Source: Schistosoma haematobium (taxonomy: Eukaryota; Platyhelminthes; Trematoda; Strigeidida; Schistosomatidae). Taken from it: 64,000 bases of DNA. Under the pieces are notes generated by a model that was not told the origin of the DNA, made no database searches, and saw nothing but the letters and a program-made list of their open reading frames with translations. A program made the translations under genes and the position numbers. Of this stretch, positions 38,601 through 50,600 are shown piece by piece (the first letter of the stretch is position 1; every line of letters starts with the position of its first letter). The stretch is taken from NCBI RefSeq assembly GCF_000699445.3, contig NC_067195.1:69064591-69128590 (forward strand). The letters are read 5' to 3'.

Positions 38601-41600
38601 AACCAATGACCTCATAAGTCTCAGTTACTATCTGAAAGAAAGTATATATCTATACATAATTGCAGTCTCTAGAATAAGAGATTAGGAATGTTGTCCTCAG
38701 TTATCCCCTCGACGACCAATCCAGAACTTGTCAAAGTCATCATCAAACATCTTTAATCATCATAATAATAAATACAGATTAATTAGTTATCTGATAGTTT
38801 ACCTTGTTTATCAATATTACTTAGTAAAATATTATCAGTTTTATTGTGTACTATTGTTATTTGAAACTATACGTTATTCCATCTGACTAGTTTCAATCTA
38901 TAATCGTTCCAGTTAATAAAAAAATAGGATAAAAATCCTCTTACGATAAGTACTGAGGAATCAGTCTAACTAATATAATTTCTAAATTATTAGCTTGTAT
39001 AATTACCCACAGCTTAGATGCGACTAAGAAACAACTAACCTGTAAAAACCAGACTGGTTTCACACCTGGATCTGTATGTATAGATCAAATACGTGGGCTT
39101 TGTTAAGTTTTCTTTTAATATAGGCATACTAATCCCCCATCTCCTACTAGTTGTATCCCTTAACCTTTAGTTGGTCAACAGTTTTACGAGTGTCTATTTT
39201 TTAAAGAGTTTATCAATCGAATATACCAACTTACTGAAATATTTTTGCTTCTAAATATGATGAGTTGTCAACTGAATTAGCTAAATTGAGTAGTGTGTTT
39301 TTCTTTGAACCACATTTTCTGTACTTAGTTTGTTAAGTTTTTCACTGCTACTTTTCTATAAATTTTGTATATTTTGTCTCGTTGTACTATAGTGTGATGA
39401 TAGGATGGTTTCATGTTGTTTATGAATAACTGGACTGATTTATCATTCGAAACTATTAAATATTATTGATTTGTAGTTTATTATCAATGAAGATTCTATA
39501 AAACAGTAAGCTGGTATGTATATCAGTAACTCCTCCTTTTATAGTTCAAGAAAACAATAATGACATAATGAAGTATCTGCGCTTGGCTACGGTTAATATA
39601 TGTATAAAAACCAGTGAAAATGTCATGTTTAGAATACAGTGTCTGTTGTACAATCCACAATCGATGTTGCTCCTTAACTTGAACATGTATCACTATGCCT
39701 TGAAGTTGGAGATATAAGCGCTTATATATTTAAGCTTCAGCTCACATCTTGGGATATGTGCACTAGTCAGGTTTTGTTAACCGATATCTAGTTTCCACTA
39801 ACCAATTTTCTAATGAGGACACAAAATTCAATGATTTGATATAAAATTACACTGACGGTTAAAAACAATCTGTTTAATATGTGTCATATGAGGTTGTGGT
39901 GAGAATGTAATGTGTGAACAAACCAATGAAAGTAAAGATAGCAATTCTTAGTTTCTGGCGCGAAATCCATCCATCCATATGGTTAAATAGCATTTTAGCA
40001 ATATGGTTAATGTCAATTGATGCTGAAACCCCTAACTGTTATTCTCAATTCTAATTCCACACACTAATTTATAACCGTCTCTTGACCCTAGTAAATAGGT
40101 GGACTTTCTCAAGGTTACCGTAACGTCGCTCAAAGGTCGTCTATAAATAATAGTCTCACCACGATTATTTATGTTGCCATATATTTTAGTAATACAATCA
40201 ATTAAATCTTTTCACTCATTCTCTGTTATTAAATTTCACATACACGGACAAATATTGAAGCCTATGTTTAAGAATTTGTCTTATTTCAGTAAAAGATTAT
40301 GAAATATTTAATCACATTATAACCCTGGAGTTACTGAAAAAAAGGTAAACAGACAATGTTTTCTTTGTTTATAAATTGTAATAAGGAATTCTCTAAAATT
40401 TTGACAACGAATAATATCTAGCACGATACATAATTAATTTATGACATACAAAAATGTGTGTGTTGCAGTTTATCAATCACTGACGGAAACTTTTCCGTAC
40501 AAATATCAGCTCTAACTGTTAGTAATATCAGCCTGCCTATTTGTTTATATATTATGAAGAACTAAGTTTACATTCACGAATACCTATTCCCCCCCCTTCA
40601 TTTTTTTTTCGTAAATGTTGTTTATTTTCCAATAATTCAATATACATGATTGTAACCTACTGTTTAGTCACAGTCGAACAATACACATGAATTGAATAAA
40701 CTGCTTTTGTTCTCTAGTCTTAACATTCTATTTAAAATAGGCATTGTAAAACAATTCTATAAGCTTTTTTATTATATTGACCATATAAAATCATTGGACA
40801 AGTTTGATCTTTACATAAAACTCTTATTTCTGTATATTATTTGGAAATTATGAAACTCAATTATGTCGTTGAAATAAAATCAACTTTCAGGCTATAGAAT
40901 TCTGTTTCGTACAAAAATTTATTCCTGCATGACAATATTAATTTTCATTTTTGTGAAATTTGTATTTATTTTTTGTCTTCTTACATTTTATCCTTTATTT
41001 TCACTAGTTTGAACCCCACTATATTCTTTTTGGTTTATTTAGTGCTTTTGCGTACTATTCGCTTACTGTATTAACACAGAAATAGAGGTTATTTACACAC
41101 AGATTAGCTGCGGCTGAATTACTCCTTTTATGCATTTTTCCAATGCCGTAGGATTTGAGTGGTTTTTAATAGTCAGTTTTTCAATAATTTCCGATATTTC
41201 TCAGTTTTTCCGTTTAAATTACCTTAAGTAGTACATTTTACACTTCATTTGGTTGATTTTCATCTATAAAATAGTGTATTGATATGCAGTAATTAGGTAA
41301 CGCTCATAAAACAGGTTTACAACCAATAACATAACTTCTAAAATGTGGGGAAAAAGCGTAGACTGATTTTGAAACATTTTTAACAGAAAATGGTTATAAA
41401 AATAACCACTAGATAAAAAACTCCTATTAAGCTTACATTTCGAAACAAGGTATCGAAGAAATCGAATAAATACATTCACTTGCACTATGCACCATAATAA
41501 TTAAATTTTAGTGGCTTATTTTTTGGATAATCGTTCGACGCTACAAATCATCTGGACGCATGAATAAAAAAAACAATTTCTCAAATTGACTAGCATGTCA

Positions 41601-44600
41601 ATCAGAAGAAGTAATGGAATCCATGATGTGTATTTCGTCCTATATGGGACTAGTTAGGCGCATGTTTCTGCATCCCATTGTTAATGTGCACTATAGGACT
41701 CGAATCCAATGCTTTTTGCTTAAAACGTGTTATCCATTTAGCTATTGAGTCTAAACAGCCATTCACTAGCACATGACGTATGAATTTTAATTTAATTTAT
41801 GCTAACGAGTCCGATCAATTGCAGTATTTAATTTTGCAAAATTGACCACCTAGTAACCCAAATTACAAGTCTAAAAGATATTTTTGCAAAAACATTCATG
41901 TTAAGCAATACATAAGTGATTAATTCATCGAGTATCTTTAAAATAATTTCATTTCTATCGAATCAGATGTGGTCTTCGCGGTGGATATTGTGAACTTGTG
42001 AATTTTCCTGAAGATGTTCAACAACAATTATATAAATCCCTTTCAGCTCGACTATGTTCTTCATTATTGGGTCAAGTAAGTGATTTTATTTAAAAGTACA
42101 AAGATTCAAGGAGAAAATTAACTTTATTCAACGTTTTAGAGTATGACCGGTTTGTATTTAAATATCCTTGACCTATTTTTGTTTTCATAAATCCACTTTA
42201 TATTCGGTTATATATACCTAATGTCATTATGAAAATAACATACTAATTGTTCACTAATGACATTTTTATCGATTGAAGGTAAAGAAAGATAAGCTCTCTG
42301 TCTATACCTAAAATTTAATTTTATGTGATTTGGGGAAATCTTGTATGATAATCAATCTCTTATAGATCAATGAAGAATATATGATACGTATTATTATAAA
42401 TTGCAACGTTAATGAGAGATCGTTTGTAAACTCAAGAATGAGCTGCTAAATGTGCTATATTTTAGAGACGAGTCAGTCAGATTTTTACTCCGAATTTCAC
42501 TATCATGTCTAATGAGAAGTAGAAACACCCATGTGTACTGCTCAAAACGTTTAAAATGATAACGAAAAAATTATTTTTTTGTCATCATAATGTAAAACAG
42601 TGGTGTTGAATGCATCAAGAGCTCGATTTTGTATATAACAGGAAAATCGACACTACTAAATCCTAACCCTAGACCCTTCATTTTGAAACAAACCTTAAAC
42701 TAGTGTTGTTATATTTTACTGGTGAACTAGTCAAATAGAGTCTCTAATACTAACACAACCAAGAACAGTTTGCGGACTCTTAAAAATCTATTTGGTCCTT
42801 ATAAGATTTCACAAAGTTGGATAGTCTGTATCCATAAGGATGACTATGTGTCAGCTTCTATTGCTAATGGAGATTAAAAATTGATGAAACGACGGTATAT
42901 AGCTAAGTGGTTACATCTTTTATTCTTAATGGTTATTTGAATATTCAGAATGGAGAAACGCATTAAATAATACATTGAGTCGATCAGGCTTTTACTATAA
43001 ATGCTTATGTAGTCATTGTTCTCAAGTTAGTGTAAAACATCGTGCTGTTGAAAGTATTCAGCTGATAGTCTTCTCTTAATCATCTATTTTATGACGGTTG
43101 ATTTCCTTTGGTTAGGTGGTTTTTACAGGTTGATTCTAAGTAATTTCGTATATCTGTTTGTGGAATAATTTTCTGGTCCCCAAATGCCCTGGTACGGCCG
43201 AGGGTGGGGAGAGTCCGCTCTTCCTCTCGAAATGCTCTCACATGACCACGCGTATACAGCCACTACCAGGGAAGTCCCACCCACTGCTTTCTCGCAGCGG
43301 GAGTGTTGTTTACGAAATTGAGGTGACAAAAAGCGAATGTCTAGCGCTTTAACCAGGTTGGTGGACATGGTGGATCCACCTAGAGGAGTTTGAAAACCCA
43401 ATGGTACACATGGCGTATGAACCAATTGTTGATTAGCGACTACCATGGTACTGCATCTCCTAACGTTGCCCCACTACCTTGTGGATTAGACCTTCAGGTC
43501 GAAGGTCTGGGGAGTGACTCCCTAGGGAAACCACATGCCTCGGTGTGGACACCCGGGCAGTATCACATCCCACACACAAATCAAGTGACTTGTGTAGCGC
43601 ATATGTATTCGGTGCCCATTTATACAAAAAATTATGTGTTCAAATAAATAAATAAATACCCTTCTGCCTACTTATGTAAATATTCTAACATTAATGAAAT
43701 TTGAATCAGATTTCATAGAAGAACTATTGTATTGAGTATTGATTATATCCTCATAACTTAACTGAAAAGTACACTGATTCACTATTGTGTTATATTATGA
43801 AAAATATGGTCTGAATGTTAACATTCCAACTGTATCCACCAATTGTCTAATATATTTATGCACCATGAACTATTTCACTTGTCTTTATTGATTCTTTATC
43901 ATACAATATAAATAATGTACACCATACCACACTAAATCGATTCAATTTGACCTTGTCTAGAAAGTATCCCAATCTTTTTCCTTGGTATATATATGTAGTC
44001 TGTCTAATATATTTTGTTCATTGTCTTTTCATATATTATATAATCTAAGAGTTTATTTTTTACAAATACTTTGATTTGCATAACCATTTTGAAATTGTTC
44101 TAAAACACATTTATATCTATCAATATAAAGTTATAATGAAAAATAAATGAAATTTCTTTACTCTATTCATCTTTTTTTACTGAATATTTAAATGGGAATA
44201 ATAATCATCTGCTCACTAGTGGCTGACTTCAAGAGGCATTTCCTGGAGTTCTAGTGAGAAGCCGTTACCAATGAAGTTCAACCAGGTCTGTTGTGAAGAC
44301 AATGGTGTACGGTGGCGCGATTTCGTGGATTGGTCGAAGTTAGACATTTACACCGTTGGATGCCGGCTCAATGGTCTAATGGTTAAGCGCTCGCGCGCGA
44401 GACTGATAGGTCCTGAGTCCGAATCTCGCGGGGGGGGTTGTGAATGCTCACTGCTGAGGAGTCCCATGCTAGGACGAAACGGCCGTCCAGTGCATGGAGG
44501 TTTTCCATGGTGTTCTAGCTTCAATTGACTCATGATTTCAACTATTTGTAGTATTCCAGTGATTAAAAAAATCAATTTTTTTTAACTTTCTGACGTTTCG

Positions 44601-47600
44601 TGACTTAGATATGTAGATGATACTTTTGTTGTTGTAAAAAAAGACTCATCTAAGATCTTTTTTAAACTGATCTATACATTTTCATCTCACGTTAAATTTA
44701 TGTACAAGAATGAAAATGAACTCCGAATGAAGTCGACAATATCACTTCATGACATTTTCAACAACCATCAAGTCTATATTAAAAACACCAAAATAATACA
44801 AGAAGGCTATTCCAACTACAAGGAAAGGCGAGTAATTGAAGCTTTCTATATATTACTTAATCGTACGGCCTCCAATGGAAAGGAAGGGCTCACTATACAT
44901 CCGACTTGAACCATCTATCCGAGCTACCATGTCTGATTCTATTCACATCTCACACCATTATGGTACATACAAATTCTACTCTATCCTCTCACACCACAAA
45001 TGTCACATTTTTTCATCCTTTGACATAAGTACACACACAAATATTCAAACATTTCTCATATAAATCACCTTGACCGGAATGACATTGACTTGGTCAGACC
45101 TGTTTTTGATTGACTGCATCAAATATTCTTGCTTTGTTCCTTTGTACTATCTAAACTTGAGTTAATTTACTTTGTTTATTTACTCTCTGAAGGTGTGGTT
45201 TACACTGAGTCATGAAACGTTAGAAAACTAAAAAAACACGAGTTTTTCTACACATTGGTATATTACAAATGTATTATTTTTATTAATAACAATCTACCTT
45301 ATGTTCAATTTATTTGAAATTATCAAGTCCAACCTTAATAAGGACACCTACAAATTCGTTTTTGCGTTATTTTTTTGTTTTAAGGCCAAAAGTGATGAAT
45401 TCCAGAGAGACACCACCTAAATGAAATCCATAAAAAATAAAATGCGTTCCTAATGTCACAGATGCAGTAGTTCAATTATGACAATTTCTATCAGGAAATT
45501 CACGTAATACACTAGATCCTAAGTGATCCAAAGAAAACAATAAGGATCTATTAATAACTAGATCAAATAAGCAAGGTAAAATAAGTAATAAATAAGACAC
45601 AGGATTTACTGATTATGATTAGATCTTACGATCTTCTAGGTCATTTTTTTAAGAAATAGAAGACAAACTAATCACAAATTTGATTATAATGGAATGTTGA
45701 GTTAGAATAATGTCTGTGACTTATGCCAAAAGAACATTTTACATACGTATTTAAAAGATGACAAAATGACAACTGAGATGGAGTATAGGGTTCATAAAAT
45801 GTCACAAAGAAGTAAACAATGATAAATTTAAGGTCCATAAGAACCAATCAACATCGAGGTGTACAGAACAAGCTGTGAAACGCATATGGAGAAATTCGAA
45901 CGTTTCACTTCTATCTGAAGTTTGTGCTGATGATGTTGTTCAGAAGAACGATGAAAGCTCCACGACCAAACGATCCAGCTCAGAGAACAAAACTCCATCA
46001 AAAAGAGCTAGTAAACCATTTTCCATATTACAAATCAATGATTTTTTTTACTGTCACCCCGGTTTGATAAGCCAAGAGAAATAAGATTCTTTTCTGCTAA
46101 ATAAATCTTTTCATCAACTAGATTTTGTTTCTTGTGTAAGTATCGTCATAATTTCTGACGGCAGTATAGCTTATTTTCCTTATTTTTGTTTTGGTTAGCG
46201 TGGTTGCTTTGTATCATATTTTACATTCGTAAGATTCTCTTTTAAATGTAATACTCCTTTTCAATACATAGATTTACATTGAAAGTATTAACACTGTACC
46301 TGTCCGGATTCCCATATTTGTTTTCATATCGGTGAAATTTGGAGCTTCCAAAAGACTATATGAGAAGGTGATACAATAGTTAAAGCATTTGCCTTTTAAC
46401 CATCAGGTTATAAGATTGTATTCAGTCAAACTTTCTTCAGTTTGAAAGTTTATGTTATATACCACAGCTTTATACGCCAACTGACACCTTTATTTCTAGA
46501 AAACTAATTTTACCAGTGATAACTTTAAGATAGTTTCAAGTGATCGAAATTAGAATATTCTGTTTGAAAATATATATTCATATTTCTAATTCATTTATAT
46601 TAGCTATTTGAATATTCTCATTGATGTTTAGAACGGCAAGTAGTCTCTTTTATCACAGACCATTCCGACATTGTCTTGAGTCACAAGCATCGGTGGATGG
46701 TGGCTAGCAGTGGAATCTAGGAAGCGCGTTTCGTTTTAAATGGGACTCGTGATTTAGATATACCTCTATCCCAGAGTTTGTGTTCATTCCGGAACTCGAA
46801 CTCAGTAGCGTTCATCTCAAAGGCCACCGAGATGTCCACTTAGTTACTGAGTCCAGATGTGCCAGAAGAAACTGATCAATTTCGGTCCTCAATATCAGTG
46901 GGGAAATTCCAAAATCCAACACATGAATTCAAAACTTCACCTCGTTGCACAAGCCAGTGGCTATCTAAACTCAGTAGATAAATGAATAACGCAATGGCGT
47001 TCGAAAAGTAGCACTAGGTTCGAATCCTTAAGTGGATATCAACTCGGGGATACAATTACGTGTAGACGACGAGTCACAAACAGAACGAAACATGCATCAT
47101 GGATTCAATTGTTAGCCACCGACTATCATTCCTTATATTTATATTTTGCTTAAAAAATTCCAATAAAAAGTTTGCTTCAATTACTGATTTATCTGTGGAC
47201 ATATATCTACTTTCCTCTTCAATAAACTCAATTAATAATTATTAAATCAAACGATTTCTGCTTTTATTTTCATAATTGTTAGCTAACAATGGATGTGGTT
47301 GTAAATCCTCCAAAACCTCATGAACCATCTTACAATTCATTTATGAAAGAAAAATCATCAGTACTAGAAGAACTTAAACAAAAAGCTGAACTCACTACAA
47401 AATCATTAAATTCACTTCAAGGTTTTTCATGTAATCCAATCACTGGAGCAATGTATGCATTTCCACGAATTGATCTACCTAGAAAAGCAATCGAAATAGC
47501 AAAGGTGAGTTATTTCGTTAATAAACATACATTATTTTTTTATTATCAGAAAGGGTTTTGTGGAGATCTTAGTAATTTTATAGTTGAATTCATGAGTCAA

Positions 47601-50600
47601 TTGAAATTCAACAGAATCTGTCGTGAGATAGTAACTCACTGAAGACGATGGTGGACGATGGCTCAATTTCGTGGATTGGTGGAAGTTAGATACTAACGCC
47701 GTTAGATGCCGGTCATCTCAGTGGTGTGGAGGTTGGGCGTTCTAGTGCGAGACTGATAGGCGGGATCGTGGGTGCGCACTGCTGAGGAGTTTTATACTAG
47801 GGCGAAACAGCCATCCAGTGCTTGCAGGTTTTCCATGGTGGTTTAGCTTTAATTGACTCAAATTCAACTGTAAAATTGTTTTTATCCCATTAGTTTACGA
47901 CGGTTTCTAGGTATCAGTGCCAAGGTTGGACTTGATAGTCTGAAGGAAATTGAAGATTGGTGCAGCCGTTTTTATAGTAATTTAATAGTTGAATTCATCA
48001 GTCAGTTAAAGCTAGATCATCATAAAAAACCTGGAAGCACTGGACGGGAACACTGATCTCAATCAAAACTCAACAATCTGCACAAACCTGTACTGACAAT
48101 TATCATGTGCTCACTAGTAACTAACTTAAAGATGGATTTCCTGGAGTTCTAGTGAGAAGCTGTGACCAGTGGAGTTCAACCGTGTCTGTTGTGAGGCAGT
48201 TATTCACTGAAGACAATAGTAGACGGTCGCGTAATATCGTGGATACTAGGTGTAGAAAAGGTACCTACAAATACGAATGTACAACTTTAGAAAATGATGT
48301 CGAAAATAAAATTTTCCTCTCTGAAATGTTCTCATTCTTTTAAATGAAAAGATTATAATTGGTTCATATATATTGTTATAAACATACATATTGATTGGAT
48401 ACAGTGTATTAGAGCCGCATTAAGCAAGAGAGGACTGGAGTTACTAAAACGCATGTTACAACAACGCTTCGATGGAAATAGTTAGAACCTTATAGCGAGT
48501 CTCCAAGCGTATTATTGTAATAAATGATCCTTCATGCAAAGATAAGTTTATAGTTAGACTCGAAACTGAACTTTAAAAACCAAACCTATACATACAAATA
48601 AAAGTAATCTACTTAGTGTAATGTTTAGGTTCACACAGTTTGGCTTGCAGAAAAAATATTCTTAATTATAGTAAGCAGAATGAATTTGTTTAAAAAAATT
48701 CATTCTAGATTCTAAACTGTACAGAGACTTTGTTAAATGATTTACACAATATGTCAAACTAAATTAAATTGGACAGTGATTGAGGAGGGCTAGTTTCGAT
48801 ATTTTCGACGCTTACTCAAGTCTTTCAACTAACAAAATCCACTAAGTAACTAATTCATAAATAAAATATGAATAACCTACTTTCAGTGAAACAACGCTTA
48901 TTTCATGAGTGTTTTTGCGCTCATTTAGTGCATGATGGAGAGTTACAGAGTCTATTGTGCAACTGTTATATGTTTTGACTTGTAACTTGCAACCAGATAA
49001 CATAAATCCTATCAAATTCAAATATTTGTTGTCCAATACAAACTACCAATCAAGTTTACCCTAGTTTAAATACTAATACTTTTATTATTAACCAAAGATT
49101 ACTTTATAATAATTCTATTTTGTTGAAATCATAACATTTACACTGTTCTTTTTGTAATCTACTAAATAATATAGTGCAGACATGTTTATAAACCATTTAG
49201 TATGATCTATCTCCGGTAGAATTGAAGTACGTTGCGGTATTTCAACTTAAATATTGAAGGTGTAATTTGATTTTATTTATATGATGATCAATCACTCGTT
49301 TGAAATGTTTACATTTTTAGTCAAGTGATTATACCATTGAACCTTTAACCATTAAGTTGTTGATTCGAACTCCATTTCACCTACTTCAATTTCGACAATT
49401 AATTAGTATCAATAGCCCATCAATGTGACTTCGAGTGGACCACATGATAATATACTCGACTGCTAAGTCGCCCTTAAATTAAATATTAATATATTCGTAC
49501 GCTAGCAAAGTATTTAATGCACAGAATATCTTTCATACAGATCACTCATTCCTGTATGAATTTGTTTTCTTATGGTTTACATTCTGCTTGTATTCCATGA
49601 CTTGTGCATAGTCTTTGCTTTTATGATGCTGCTCCTAAAATAAATGATAACTTCAAACCATTCAGCTTACTATATTTTATTTAAATAATAAAAGAATACA
49701 ATCGATTATCCCAATATTACTATAGAAATATAACAGATAAAAAACTTAGTTTAGGTGACAATTTTGTAAAGGAAAAACTAAAAACTGAAAACATTACTGT
49801 GAAACAAGAAATATGGTCCGACTAGAAAGATAGTCAAGATAAGTTTCATTATTCTCAAAAGAAAATCACAGATTTTAGCCAATTTGTTTTTAGAGCCATT
49901 TTGCGTTGAATAATCTCTAAGATCCTCACCTCTATCATTGAATTCGTGATATGTCAATAGATGCTCATTTAACACACTACTCTTATAGTTTATGGCGTCA
50001 TGTTATGTAAATGCAAATTTAATTTAATAATGTTTCATAAAGTCTCTAGACATTTAATTTATCTTTCTACTTTAATGACTTCGACTAGTAGATTTTCAGT
50101 AATCTTATTTACAACTTCAAGTCATCGATTTCGTAAAATGATGAACGGTTTATCAAATAAAAAAATCGCTTAATTTTTCTCTTTTTTCCAGCTAGTCAAT
50201 GTACCTTGACATAACTTGTGAAATTTAATTCTGGTTGTTTATCGATGTTGTCTTAAACAATTTTTTTCAGTCGAAAGGTATGCAACCAGACTTTATGTAC
50301 TGTTTGGAATTTTTGGAAGAATATGGCGTCTGTGTAGTACCAGGATCTGGATTCGGTCAAGTACTAGGAACTTGGCATTTTAGGTAAACCAATTTGCAAA
50401 TATTCATTTACATCCTTCACCCTGAAACTTCCTAGAACTCGACTATATGGAGTTGGACAGCTGGAATAAACCAAAAGTATATTAACGTGGTTGACGTTAT
50501 AAACATAATGCAAGGACAGTCTTACCAAGTCATTTAATTTCAGTCTGAATGGAACAGACAACTGAAAGATTTACTTAAGTCCTAGGTACCGAGGCGTCCC

